This document shows positions 1 to 8,071 of a stretch of DNA of 28,093 bases, piece after piece; within the stretch, counting starts at the first letter, position 1; the number at the start of each line of letters is the position of its first letter. The position numbers and the translations under genes are program-made. A model generated the notes under the pieces. It was not told the origin of the DNA, made no database searches, and saw only the letters and a program-made list of their open reading frames with translations. The stretch comes from CAZKRU01 sp964555235 (GTDB lineage Bacteria; Verrucomicrobiota; Verrucomicrobiia; Methylacidiphilales; CAMAQI01). The stretch is from positions 1 to 28,093 of the forward strand of contig CAZKRU010000056.1 of NCBI GenBank assembly GCA_964555235.1. Direction: 5' to 3'.

Positions 1-2
1 TT

Positions 3-98
3 AGCGAAACAACCACGCTGAACTTTGGTTATGAAGCCCGCGTGAACTTGGAGTCTTGCTCGCATCAGTTGGATTTAGGCGTGATGACGAAATTTTAA
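3..98 (+). CDS. 3' end of an outer-membrane-type protein (partial)
   Basis: An open frame enters from the left edge and stops at 96-98. The visible 31 residues end in GVMTKF. Alternating polar and hydrophobic residues (TTLNFGYEARVNLES, then HQLDLGVMTKF) and a C-terminal phenylalanine are typical of the last strands of an outer-membrane beta-barrel, such as an autotransporter or a porin-like protein. The family cannot be named from this fragment. A near copy of its last seven codons recurs at 892-915, beyond the next gene, which suggests a past duplication here. The dispersed repeat at 105 starts seven bases after the stop and may help end transcription. Confidence 0.6.
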   Translation, partial: SETTTLNFGYEARVNLESCSHQLDLGVMTKF

Positions 99-104
99 TT
101 TGAA

Positions 105-155
105 TTGGTAGGGCGCGGTCGATGACCGCGCCGCAGCTTGGGGACTGGGGACGGA
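105..155 (+). repeat. TTGGTAGG palindromic repeat, partial copy
   Basis: This stretch starts TTGGTAGGGCG and holds a strong stem, GGCGCGGTC-GAT-GACCGCGCC. It matches the left half of the full copies at 923, 20327 and 21579, but the right half ending in CCTACCAA is missing. It lies between the outer-membrane gene end and the solute-binding gene, so it may act as a terminator. Confidence 0.7.
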
Positions 156-192
156 ATCAAACCGCTGAAAAGGCGAATGAAAGGAGGATGGC

Positions 193-873
193 GTGGTAGT
201 AAAGAAGATAATATTTTTCCTGATGTTCACCCTTGTTATACCCTCTTTTGCCGAGACCAAACTCAGGATCGCGGCACAAGAAGGCGACGAACGTTTCTAC
301 CCACTTCTCCGAACCATTTATGAACAGATCGGAGTCAAGGTGGAGTTCCAGATATTCCCATCCGCTCGAGCACTCTTATTAGCAAACAAGGGGGACTTTG
401 ATGCTGAGGTCGGAAGGATTTATGAGATTTCCTCGGATTATCCAAATCTGGTTTATTCAAGAGAGCCATTACTTACCTCCCAGTTGACTGCTCTAGTCAA
501 ACGAGACTCGAAGCTGCAATTATCAAGCGCAGAAGAGCTCAAGAGGTACCGTGTCGGCTACCTCATCGGGATGCGTGCTGCGGAACAATATGTAAAGAAG
601 AAGCATTTAAATACTTCCCCTGTTGTTACCCATGAACAACTCGCCCAAATGCTTGTATTGGATCGAATTGACATTGCTCTCATGGGCACTGCATTCTTTG
701 ATTCACCCGTATATCAGGTGGGAGTCGTAAAACTCGTAGTCGAGGAGAGCAATGTCTATCATATCCTTCACAAGAAGTACTCCCATCTCATTCCGGAATT
801 TGACAGCGTATTGCATCAAATGAAGGCGTCAGGTCAATACAAGCAGCTCCTGCAAAGTGCGCCAAAGTTCTAG
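193..873 (+). CDS. Periplasmic solute-binding protein, family 3-like
   Basis: A 226-residue protein with a clear signal peptide (KKIIFFLMFTLVIPSFAE, residues 4-21). The mature part resembles short orphan members of the bacterial extracellular solute-binding family 3: an early beta-strand (LRIAAQEG), then the pattern VEFQIFPSARALLLANKGDFDAEVGR seen in parts at residues 50-75, then a second-lobe segment near 115-130 (YRVGYLIGMRAAEQ). Such proteins bind small solutes, often amino acids, in the periplasm. No permease or ATPase gene is nearby, so it may be an orphan. GTG is chosen as the start because a perfect AAGGAGG lies at 181-187, five bases before it; such a site is rare in this window. Its codon use looks more AT-rich than its neighbours, which suggests transfer. 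Ligand unknown. Confidence 0.75.
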   Translation: MVVKKIIFFLMFTLVIPSFAETKLRIAAQEGDERFYPLLRTIYEQIGVKVEFQIFPSARALLLANKGDFDAEVGRIYEISSDYPNLVYSREPLLTSQLTALVKRDSKLQLSSAEELKRYRVGYLIGMRAAEQYVKKKHLNTSPVVTHEQLAQMLVLDRIDIALMGTAFFDSPVYQVGVVKLVVEESNVYHILHKKYSHLIPEFDSVLHQMKASGQYKQLLQSAPKF

Positions 874-891
874 GCCCACAGAAAAGACAAC

Positions 892-915
892 GAAGGTGTG
901 ATGACGAAGTTTTGA
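892..915 (+). pseudogene. Remnant of a second outer-membrane gene 3' end
   Basis: These bases read EGVMTKF-stop in one frame, matching the GVMTKF-stop that ends the partial gene at 3-98. In both places a TTGGTAGG repeat begins within ten bases of the stop. The nucleotide match (gtgatgacgaa-tttt) continues into the spacer. I read it as a leftover of a duplicated gene end. It is too short to be functional. Confidence 0.5.
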
Positions 916-922
916 TTGGAGT

Positions 923-1016
923 TTGGTAGGGCAGTCCGTCAGCTGACGGACGATGACCCCGCCACGGCTTTGGGATTGGACGCAGAACGGCGCCCTCGGA
1001 GAGGTCGCCCTACCAA
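923..1016 (+). repeat. TTGGTAGG...CCTACCAA palindromic repeat, full copy
   Basis: A 94-base unit bounded by TTGGTAGG and CCTACCAA. It has an internal hairpin (GTCCGTC-AGCT-GACGGAC) in the left half and the conserved right half GGCGCCCTC..GAGGTCG. It is the same family as the copies at 20327 and 21579. It occupies most of the gene-free stretch 874-1042; nothing else recognisable is there. Confidence 0.8.
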
Positions 1017-1042
1017 AAAATGAATTCCCCTAAATTTGGCTT

Positions 1043-1097
1043 ATGGTTTAATAATTATTTTGACATGGTTTAATAATATGATTATTATTAAACCATG
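1043..1097 (+). promoter_or_regulatory. Operator-covered promoter of the hydroxyacid dehydrogenase operon
   Basis: TTGACA at 1060-1065 and TATTAT at 1083-1088 with a 17-base spacer form a near-consensus sigma-70 type promoter. ATGGTTTAATAAT occurs at 1043-1055 and again at 1065-1077, exactly 22 bases apart. The inverse ATTATTAAACCAT lies at 1084-1096. The 14-base arms 1064-1077 and 1084-1097 form a perfect inverted repeat around six bases and include the ATG at 1095. A LacI-type repressor bound here would block both promoter boxes. The expected transcription start falls on or next to the start codon, so the mRNA would be leaderless. Confidence 0.75.
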
Positions 1098-2102
1098 GCA
1101 CAAACCCCGCGCGCACTTTGTGTGCTTTCTGCCCTCGAACGGAATGATTTCTTTCCGGGTTCCCGTTGGAATGAACTCCAGGCACTTCTTCCGAACCTGA
1201 CTTTTCTGGAACTCCCGGACGCCACTCTGGATTGGCCTGCCTTTCTTCGTTCGCATCCGTGTGAAATTCTCATTGCTGGATGGAAAACCCCGACTCTCCC
1301 GGTTGATCTCCGCTCCTGGCATCCGCTTCAATATGTCTGTTATCTTCCCGGCTCCATTCGAAAACTGATTCCCCGTGCTTTGATCGAGCAAGGACTCCAA
1401 GTCACGAACTGGGGCGATTCAATCAGTCGAACCGTCGCTGAAGCCACACTTCTCCTCACCATCGCGGCTCATCGTCGTCTCGCGCATTGGTCGGTGGCGA
1501 TGCACACGGAGGGAGGATGGAAAAACGAAAATTCCATGACGCAAAGCCTCTTCGAACGACGGGTCGGAATTCACGGCTTCGGTTCGATTGCCCAAACCAT
1601 GATCCCGCTTCTTAAACCCTTCACCACCCAGATCGCAGCATTCTCTCCGCGCGTCCCGGACGACGTCCTCCAATCCTTTGGAGTCTCGCGCGCCACTTCG
1701 CTCGAATCGCTCTTCTCCGAAAATGAGGTTATTATCGAACTCGCCCCACTCACTCCCCAGAATCATCACCTCATCTCCGAAAAAATTCTCCGTCTGATTC
1801 CAGAGGGGGGCGTTTTTGTAAATGTCGGCCGCGGCGCGGTGGTCGACGAAGAAGCCCTCGCACGTGTGGCCCGCGACGGAAAAATTCAAATCGCACTCGA
1901 CGTCTACGAAGTTGAGCCTCTTCCGAAAGAATCTCCACTCCGGGGACTCCCCAATGTCATCCTCACTCCGCACATGGGAGGACCGACGCGCGATCGCCGC
2001 CAGGATTCAGGGCGTCTTGCCATGGAAAATTTGCAACGCTTTCTTAAAGGCCAATCCCTCCCCTCCGCCATTACCGTCGATATTTATGACCGCTCTACCT
2101 AA
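1095..2102 (+). CDS. D-isomer-specific 2-hydroxyacid dehydrogenase
   Basis: A 335-residue cytoplasmic NAD(P)-dependent oxidoreductase that interconverts a 2-hydroxyacid and its 2-oxoacid. The N-terminal substrate domain is followed by the nucleotide-binding fold at GIHGFGSIAQ (about residues 158-167). The family signature ELAPLTPQNHHLISEKIL is near 215-232. The catalytic residues are in place: Arg in NVGRGAVVDEE, Glu in DVYEVEPL and His in LTPHMGG. The length is normal for the family. It starts inside the operator palindrome and has no Shine-Dalgarno. The next gene overlaps its end by 17 bases, so the two are translated together. With the isomerase-like partner it probably acts on a sugar-derived acid, but the substrate cannot be read from sequence. 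Confidence 0.9.
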   Translation: MAQTPRALCVLSALERNDFFPGSRWNELQALLPNLTFLELPDATLDWPAFLRSHPCEILIAGWKTPTLPVDLRSWHPLQYVCYLPGSIRKLIPRALIEQGLQVTNWGDSISRTVAEATLLLTIAAHRRLAHWSVAMHTEGGWKNENSMTQSLFERRVGIHGFGSIAQTMIPLLKPFTTQIAAFSPRVPDDVLQSFGVSRATSLESLFSENEVIIELAPLTPQNHHLISEKILRLIPEGGVFVNVGRGAVVDEEALARVARDGKIQIALDVYEVEPLPKESPLRGLPNVILTPHMGGPTRDRRQDSGRLAMENLQRFLKGQSLPSAITVDIYDRST

Positions 2103-2916
2103 AAAAACCTGGCACACGGGATTCTCCTCCCTCGGCTGCGCCGAATTCACCGTCGAAGCCATGCTGTCGCTTGCGCAAGAATTTCAAATCGAGCAAATCG
2201 AATGGCGTGCGATTGAAAATGAAATGAATCTCCCCGCCTATTTCGCACGTCGCTATCCCGATTTGAGTGAGGTCCGCAAAAAATGCGAGGCGGCCGGGGT
2301 GCAGATCAGTTGCCTCAACTCCTCTTTCAAATGGGTCGGCCCAACCGACGAAGCCCGAAACGAATTCCATGCCTTTGCCTCCCTCGCCGAAGCGTTGGGA
2401 GTCCCTTACGTGCGAGTTTTTGGAGGGGGCACTTGGGGAGCGCCTCTCTCCGAGGAGACCGTCGCCAGCGCTACTGAAGAATATCGACGATGGGAAGTAG
2501 AACGAGAACGTCGCGGATGGAAAGTGCAAGCTCTCATCGAAACTCACGACGCCTTTTCCGCCTCAAAACCAATCCTGCAACTCATGGAGCGCCTCGAAAA
2601 AGAGATCCCCGTCCTCTGGGACACTCACCACACTTGGAAACTGGGGGGTGAATCGCCTCGTGAAACCTGGAAGCAACTGGGCACCTGCATTGTTCACGCT
2701 CACATCAAAGAGAGCATCTCGAAACCGTCCGCCCGTCACCCTTTCACGTACGTTCTTCCAGGAGCCGGGGAATTTCCCGCCACAGAACTTTATTCCGTTC
2801 TCGAGGAGAACCATTTCTCCGGAACCCTCTCGCTGGAGTGGGAACGTCAATGGCATCCTTACCTTTCCGATCTCAAATCCGCTTTAACCGAAGCCAGGAA
2901 GCGCGAATGGTTATGA
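2086..2916 (+). CDS. Sugar phosphate isomerase/epimerase-like TIM barrel protein
   Basis: A 276-residue member of the xylose-isomerase-like TIM barrel (AP endonuclease family 2) group. The divalent-metal ligands expected of the family are visible: Glu in ALIETHD, Asp and His in LWDTHHTWK, His in HAHIKES, and Glu in LSLEWERQW near the C-terminus. Such proteins isomerise or epimerise sugars, keto acids or inositol derivatives. The frame is open from 1822, but residues before the ATG at 2086 are the shadow of the upstream dehydrogenase. MTALPKKTWHTGFSS is the natural family start and gives the usual length. It shares the operon and the upstream operator. It is likely a partner in one catabolic step series; substrate unknown. 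Confidence 0.85.
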   Translation: MTALPKKTWHTGFSSLGCAEFTVEAMLSLAQEFQIEQIEWRAIENEMNLPAYFARRYPDLSEVRKKCEAAGVQISCLNSSFKWVGPTDEARNEFHAFASLAEALGVPYVRVFGGGTWGAPLSEETVASATEEYRRWEVERERRGWKVQALIETHDAFSASKPILQLMERLEKEIPVLWDTHHTWKLGGESPRETWKQLGTCIVHAHIKESISKPSARHPFTYVLPGAGEFPATELYSVLEENHFSGTLSLEWERQWHPYLSDLKSALTEARKREWL

Positions 2917-2999
2917 AAGATCATGATTTTTCTCACACAAAGCATCGGTCCCTGTGTCCATGGGACAATCAAGAAAGAGAACTTAGGAAGGGATTTTTC

Positions 3000-3059
3000 C
3001 GCGCAGAGATCGCCGTGCTCGCAGAGGGCAAAAAACATCTTCTCGGCGAACTCTGCGCG
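3000..3059. repeat. Imperfect inverted repeat (CGCGCAGAG family)
   Basis: CGCGCAGAGATCGCCG at 3000-3015 is mirrored by CGGCGAACTCTGCGCG at 3044-3059 with 15 of 16 bases pairing across a 28-base loop. It lies in the 254-base gap between the isomerase gene and cassette A1, where no gene is seen. A related element sits inside the cassette C gene at 15944-16030. It may end the upstream transcript. Confidence 0.65.
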
Positions 3060-3170
3060 AAAAACTGCTTTTCTTGGTGGCTTCGTGCCCCCGCCATAGC
3101 CTTCGGCTTGCGCTTTCCGAATCGTCTCAGTAGACTTTGAAGTAGGAACCTTTCTGATCGAATTTTCCTC

Positions 3171-6100
3171 ATGAAACCGGAACCGATCCCCTCCTCCCTC
3201 TCTCAAAGCTTGCTTCGTAAGTGGCGACAACTCCATGCCTGCCGCAGTACCTCCTCACGCTCAGGAATGGCGATTGTTCTCTCCCTTTTCGGAATCTCCA
3301 TCATCAGCATGGTCATCGTTACTTTTTTTGTGCGTACCGGCCTGAACCGCCAAATCATTTTTGCCTCACGTCTTGACCTACAATCCGAACTCCTCTCCCG
3401 GGTCGCGAGCGAAGTGGTCATTGGCCAGCTCCGCGAAGAGATTCGCTCCGGCTCGACTCGTTTGGGAAAAAATGGAACACCTCAAGATAGTACTCCCCCA
3501 TTCACCTACCTCCCGCTCCGCACCAACGATCAAAATCCAAAAATTTCCGGCCTCCGTTCTTCCACAATCCGAGGATCCCTTCTCAAAGTCTCATCCGAGA
3601 GTCCAACGTATCCGGGGAGCCGGCTCAGCGCCTCCTCACTTCCGACCGATGAAAAAAAATCCACCGACGGGAAACTTTCAGAAAAATTTTGGTACGAACG
3701 AACAGCCCTCGGCCAAACCAATCAAATTCCCCGCTGGATTTTGATGACCCGGAACGGAGTCACCAACACTTGGAAACCCGAAGAACCCAACAACGCCCCG
3801 ATCGGTCGCTTTGCTTACACGATCTATGACGAGGGCGCCCTACTGGATGCCACGGTGGCAGGAGCCTATCCTTCCTATCAAAAAAGTTATCCTGAGGAGA
3901 TGAGCGCAAAATCAGGAACACCATTCGCCGACCTCAACGTGATCCCAGGAATGACCTCGGCTTCAATCGAATCGCTCCTTCAATGGAGAACCCCCATGGC
4001 GATTTCCAGCTTTAATGCCTACACCAACTATATTCGCACCGTCGGTCCGACGAACGGATTTCTCGATTGTCAAAATGGAAACAATACGTTTCTCTCACGA
4101 TCCGAACTGATCGAATTCGCGACGGAACATCACTTCTCCGACGCGCTCCCTTACTTCACCCATTTCTCCCGGGAAAAAGCCGCTCCCAGTTGGTATCCGA
4201 CATTCAATGGAACCGCCCATGCAGACTTCGAGCATCGGGACCTCTTCCGATTTGAATACGCCAAGGAAATGGACAGTCCGTGGACCAAGAACTTGGTCTC
4301 CTACAATCGCAATCTCTCGAATGTCCGCGATTCAAACGGAAAACCGCTCTTGTCAAAGCGTTTCCCCCTCTCCCGAATCAAACTTCTCGAAAACGCCCCC
4401 TCACAAGTGAATCAAAATCATGACATCTACAAATACTTTGGCCTGACGCGGAGCGACGAAAACTCCCCCTGGGTTTATGATCATGGCTATCGATCCTCGA
4501 ACGGTAACACGCTGATTTACGAACTCAATAATCCCGCTTTTCTTGCGCTGAAGCGCGATCCTGATTTTTTTGAACTTCTTCAAGCCGGCATTTTATCGGG
4601 TTCCACCGGACTCACTTCAAGTTCCAGCGATCGATATGTCTACTGCGATACTTCTTTTTTGAGTGTCAAAATGGATTGCATTCTTCGCCCTTACCACATC
4701 TTTAAAATGGGTCTCAACATTATTGATCAATATGATACCGACAGTTATCCCACCGAATTAAAAATTCTCGGCTGGAGCTACGTTGAACCGTTAACCGTCA
4801 GCGCTCCCAATCGGAACGCCACCGGCTCGGATGCCCAATCGGTCACCCTGACCGGTCAGGAAGCGATCCCCGTTATTAGTGAAATCTATCAAGTCGCGTA
4901 TCGGCCTCAGCCGGGATTCGGAACGCCAGCACAAAACGCAACCCGTGATTACGTTCACATCTGGTACGAACTTGAGGCTTGGAATCCTTATCTGAACGCC
5001 ACCAATCCGGCCACCATTGCCAATAGCCCCGCGCAATTTCGGGCTCAAATTACCAGCGGAAAACTTCATATCTGGGGACGTCAGACGAACGGCCCCAGTA
5101 TCGGACCCTCTGTCCCCGTCTATAAAGGTGCTGCCGTCTATGATATCGGAACTCCGAAACCGTATGTCAGTTTTGCTCCCTCGCTCACTTTTAATGCACC
5201 GACGCATCTCAAACCTCCAAACGTTCTTACCGGATCCCCTGCCGATTATTACATGAACAATGCCACAGACGGAAGGACGCTCGTCGGACTTTATGCCGGC
5301 AATTATCTCATTCCGGATGCCCGTCTGGGAGCCGCTGGCGCCGGAACGAATTTCATGTTTACCCACTCTCCCACGAACAATGCCATTTTTATCTCATACC
5401 AGTATTTAAGGAGGGGAGGAAATCCAAGCCAAAGCAACAGTTGGGTCCCCTATCAGACATTCCCGGGACAGGGACTCGCCGTCAACTCACCCAATCGGTC
5501 TTTTGCTCCATTAACCTTGAGCGGCAATAGCCTTCAACCGATCCCCTCTTACGCCTCGGGAGTGAATGGAACCAATCAAGGGCTTTTTACAAATCTCATC
5601 TGCACCAAGTACCCCGTCAGCAACAATCTGAATGCCCCTTTTTTGGGAAATCAAAATGCCTTTTCGAGAAGCGATCCAAGAACCTCTAGAACCGGCACCT
5701 CGCTCAATCGAGCTTATCCGAGCATTGGCGATTATTATCGCATGAATATGCCAATTGCATGGAATGCCTCACAACTTCAGGCGAGCACTCCCGCCGGCTA
5801 TACCTTTTCCCCTTACCTCAACGAATCGTACGTCAGTATTTCGGGAACCATTCCCTATCTTGCAGACTATGCGGACAATCGATCTTCTGGAACCTTTCCC
5901 CATCCGCTCTTCACCACGGCAACGTATTATAAAGATCTGGATGGAATCCTTCGCCGAGGCGATGGAAATTCCTTGATCGGCGTTTACCCGAACGACTTCC
6001 AGCGACCCAGTGATCGCCAGCAGATTCTTAATCGTCCCTTCAAAAGTGTCGCCGAAATGGGTTACGCCTATCGCGATCTCCCCTGGAAAAGTCTCGATTT

Positions 6101-6626
6101 CTTCTCGAAGAATAGCGCCGACGCCGCGCTCTTGGATCTTTTCTGTCTCGAAGAGGAACCGGAAATCGTCGCAGGACGCGTAAACCTCAACACCCCGCAC
6201 GCGGCCATTGTTCAATCGCTCCTTCAGGGAGTCGCCTTTGACTCTGAAAACAAATCGCTCCTCCTTAACAACAATCCAATCACCCCCGCTACCATCGCCG
6301 CAAATTACGTCAAGGATTCCTCCACCCGCTTGAATCGCTCTGAGATCGCCACTCGTCTTGAAAATTATTATCCCGAAACCACCGACATCAATGCCGCGAT
6401 CAAGAATCGGCGCGAAGCAATCCCTCGAGCACTTTCGGAGGCCATGCAATCCCGCACGTGGAACCTGATGATCGATCTCGTCGTACAAGCCGGACAAATG
6501 CCCCCCGGCGCTCAAACCCTTGAAAACTTCAAAGTTCGTGGACAAAAACGATATTGGGTTCATCTTGCCATCGACCGATTTACCGCCGAAGTTATTGATC
6601 AACAAATCGAACCCCTCGCCGAGTAA
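3171..6626 (+). CDS. Verru_Chthon cassette protein A (A1), GspK-like
   Basis: A 1151-residue protein of the Verru_Chthon A family. After about 34 basic residues comes SG-MAIVLSLFGISIISMVIVTFF, a prepilin-like cleavage site followed by a single hydrophobic helix. Mature position 5 is Leu, not Glu, as in GspK/PilX-type minor pseudopilins. GspK-like motifs follow: YDEGALLD near residue 220, a helix-hairpin-type VIPGMTSASIESLLQWR near 258, and GRVNLNTPHAAIVQSLL near 1001. The C-terminus (YWVHLAIDRFTAEVIDQQ) is nearly identical to that of A2. Residues about 590-890 differ strongly between the two. The protein is probably anchored in the inner membrane with a large periplasmic part. It is followed after five bases by its 220-residue partner. 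No B, C or D gene is in this module. Confidence 0.85.
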   Translation: MKPEPIPSSLSQSLLRKWRQLHACRSTSSRSGMAIVLSLFGISIISMVIVTFFVRTGLNRQIIFASRLDLQSELLSRVASEVVIGQLREEIRSGSTRLGKNGTPQDSTPPFTYLPLRTNDQNPKISGLRSSTIRGSLLKVSSESPTYPGSRLSASSLPTDEKKSTDGKLSEKFWYERTALGQTNQIPRWILMTRNGVTNTWKPEEPNNAPIGRFAYTIYDEGALLDATVAGAYPSYQKSYPEEMSAKSGTPFADLNVIPGMTSASIESLLQWRTPMAISSFNAYTNYIRTVGPTNGFLDCQNGNNTFLSRSELIEFATEHHFSDALPYFTHFSREKAAPSWYPTFNGTAHADFEHRDLFRFEYAKEMDSPWTKNLVSYNRNLSNVRDSNGKPLLSKRFPLSRIKLLENAPSQVNQNHDIYKYFGLTRSDENSPWVYDHGYRSSNGNTLIYELNNPAFLALKRDPDFFELLQAGILSGSTGLTSSSSDRYVYCDTSFLSVKMDCILRPYHIFKMGLNIIDQYDTDSYPTELKILGWSYVEPLTVSAPNRNATGSDAQSVTLTGQEAIPVISEIYQVAYRPQPGFGTPAQNATRDYVHIWYELEAWNPYLNATNPATIANSPAQFRAQITSGKLHIWGRQTNGPSIGPSVPVYKGAAVYDIGTPKPYVSFAPSLTFNAPTHLKPPNVLTGSPADYYMNNATDGRTLVGLYAGNYLIPDARLGAAGAGTNFMFTHSPTNNAIFISYQYLRRGGNPSQSNSWVPYQTFPGQGLAVNSPNRSFAPLTLSGNSLQPIPSYASGVNGTNQGLFTNLICTKYPVSNNLNAPFLGNQNAFSRSDPRTSRTGTSLNRAYPSIGDYYRMNMPIAWNASQLQASTPAGYTFSPYLNESYVSISGTIPYLADYADNRSSGTFPHPLFTTATYYKDLDGILRRGDGNSLIGVYPNDFQRPSDRQQILNRPFKSVAEMGYAYRDLPWKSLDFFSKNSADAALLDLFCLEEEPEIVAGRVNLNTPHAAIVQSLLQGVAFDSENKSLLLNNNPITPATIAANYVKDSSTRLNRSEIATRLENYYPETTDINAAIKNRREAIPRALSEAMQSRTWNLMIDLVVQAGQMPPGAQTLENFKVRGQKRYWVHLAIDRFTAEVIDQQIEPLAE

Positions 6627-6631
6627 CCGCT

Positions 6632-7294
6632 ATGCGTCTTCTTTTTCTTCTTAACCTTTTTACCCTCCTCCCAGTTCTCGCTCAAGAAGCCGCTCCCAAA
6701 TTTGAATTACTCTTTCCTCCAAAATGCGAGTGGCGTGCCACCTGGACTGAACTCCCTTCGACCAACAAGGAACTCGAGACAACTCAAGCCATGCGTCTCT
6801 ACAAATTCCATCTTCTTCCCGAACGCTCCCATGCAAAAATTCTCAATATCCTTTGGACCCGTTACGAACCGCTCTATCGCGCCCAAGTCCAGTGGTCGGA
6901 TGGAATTACGACGGAGAGTTGGATCTACGAAAAAACCTCCATCATCGGAACGATCCCTCAAGGAGGAGGCCCTCAAACTTTTACCACAAGACCCAAACCC
7001 AAAACCTTTTATAACCATGTCAACCTCTTCGAGCTCTGGTGGGTCAAAGAGGAGCAGTTCAAAGGCGAAGTTCTCTTTCAAAAGACCAAGTGCCGTCATT
7101 ACAATGATAGCGACGGCCGACAAGCCTGGTTTTCCGTCGAAACCCGAAAACCGGTCGCCATGAAAAACGGAAATGTTCAGATTACTTATGAATTTCTTCC
7201 CGAACCAATGAGCCTCGTCATTTCCAGCGACGTCAAAGCCCTCCTCGAAGCTCAACATATTATCCAAAACCCGAAAGCTCCAGACGAGCGATAA
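6632..7294 (+). CDS. Exported partner of cassette protein A1 (220 residues)
   Basis: A 220-residue protein with a signal peptide (MRLLFLLNLFTLLPVLAQE) and no other membrane segment, so periplasmic or secreted. It has no named family that I recognise. It is a close paralogue of the protein at 13696-14358: both share CEWRATWTE, LWTRYEP, KVQWSDG or QVQWSDG, the block LFELWWVKEE followed by FKGEVLFQKTKCRHY, and GRQAWFSVETRKP. The late block resembles lipoprotein-sorting-type beta sheets that bind hydrophobic ligands, but this is only an impression. It starts five bases after A1, exactly as its paralogue does after A2, which argues for a joint function. It ends 23 bases from a convergent gene. Confidence 0.75.
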   Translation: MRLLFLLNLFTLLPVLAQEAAPKFELLFPPKCEWRATWTELPSTNKELETTQAMRLYKFHLLPERSHAKILNILWTRYEPLYRAQVQWSDGITTESWIYEKTSIIGTIPQGGGPQTFTTRPKPKTFYNHVNLFELWWVKEEQFKGEVLFQKTKCRHYNDSDGRQAWFSVETRKPVAMKNGNVQITYEFLPEPMSLVISSDVKALLEAQHIIQNPKAPDER

Positions 7295-7305
7295 GCCGAG
7301 AGTGA

Positions 7306-7319
7306 AACGCAAAAGCGTT
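7306..7319. terminator. Short bidirectional hairpin between convergent genes
   Basis: AACGC-AAAA-GCGTT forms a five-pair stem in the 23-base gap between the A1 partner and the minus-strand exported protein. It is followed by TATTT on the plus strand. It is weak, but its place between two stop codons fits a terminator. Confidence 0.4.
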
Positions 7320-8028
7320 ATTTGACCAAGGGAGTCAACTCCACTTTTGCGAGATAAAATTCCATCGGCGCGCCAATCGAGTAACTGCGAAATTCAATCG
7401 CCCGCATGGAGGCAACCGAATCACTCGCCAATAAACTCTCTCCCCAGATTTCACTCACTCCCCCCTCATATCCTCCCCACCGAACCTGAATCCCTTCGGG
7501 CTTTCCTTCAAACTCGACGAAGAGATGGTAGGTTTTACCGATCGTAATTTGAGATTTTCGCTTCGATTTACTTTTCCCATCCGAACCGACCAGAAAGTAA
7601 TTTCCGGATTGATTAAACTTCATTGAAAATGCGTGGCTTTTCGAAGTTTTCCCCTCTTCAATTTCCGAAGGTTTCACGCTTAATCCAAAATCCCCCATGA
7701 CGGCCGCATGAATCTTGAACGAAATCCGTCCCGATTCCATCGCTTGAATCCCTTGATTGAGGATGAAAAACTTTTCCGAACTGTCATCTTTAAAGTGGGC
7801 CCAAATCGGCTCCGTCGTGTCACCGGGACATGCTTCAAAGAGAACCGATCCCGTTGAATCCATCTGGTTAAAGCTTCCGACCAACTTCCACGATTCTGGA
7901 AAACCTTTGGCATTCAACGTAGAAAAATCCCCATTCTGAAGCAGAGACTCTTGTGCAATCAGCGGAAGAGCGACTTGAATTAAAACCAGAGCGAGAAGCG
8001 TCATTTTCATAGGGAATTGGAGAATCAT
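7318..8028 (-). CDS. Exported protein with a binding-module-like fold (module 1)
   Basis: A 236-residue protein with a signal peptide (MTLLALVLIQVALPLIAQE) after a short start region; translation may begin at the first Met or at Met7. The mature protein opens LLQNGDFSTLNAKGFPESW, a beginning common in carbohydrate-binding or galactose-binding-like jelly-roll modules. It then alternates beta strands (SGRISFKIHAAV, GKTYHLFVEFEG). It aligns loosely with the 221-residue protein at 18453-19118 (SGRISF against KGRLSF, GKTYHLFVEF against GKEYHFYCDF). It is last in the operon esterase-LacI-this gene, 43 bases after the regulator. A role in recognising a sugar polymer outside the cell is plausible but unproven. 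Confidence 0.7.
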   Translation of the reverse strand: MILQFPMKMTLLALVLIQVALPLIAQESLLQNGDFSTLNAKGFPESWKLVGSFNQMDSTGSVLFEACPGDTTEPIWAHFKDDSSEKFFILNQGIQAMESGRISFKIHAAVMGDFGLSVKPSEIEEGKTSKSHAFSMKFNQSGNYFLVGSDGKSKSKRKSQITIGKTYHLFVEFEGKPEGIQVRWGGYEGGVSEIWGESLLASDSVASMRAIEFRSYSIGAPMEFYLAKVELTPLVK

Positions 8029-8071
8029 TTTTGCCTTTCTGTTTTCTTTCGAGCGACCGGATCTAAAAAAT

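Noticed and set aside
1822..2085. Longer start for the isomerase-like gene
   Set aside because: The extra 88 residues overlap the dehydrogenase, are Ser/Pro/Arg-rich and match no part of the family. The ATG at 2086 gives the normal length.
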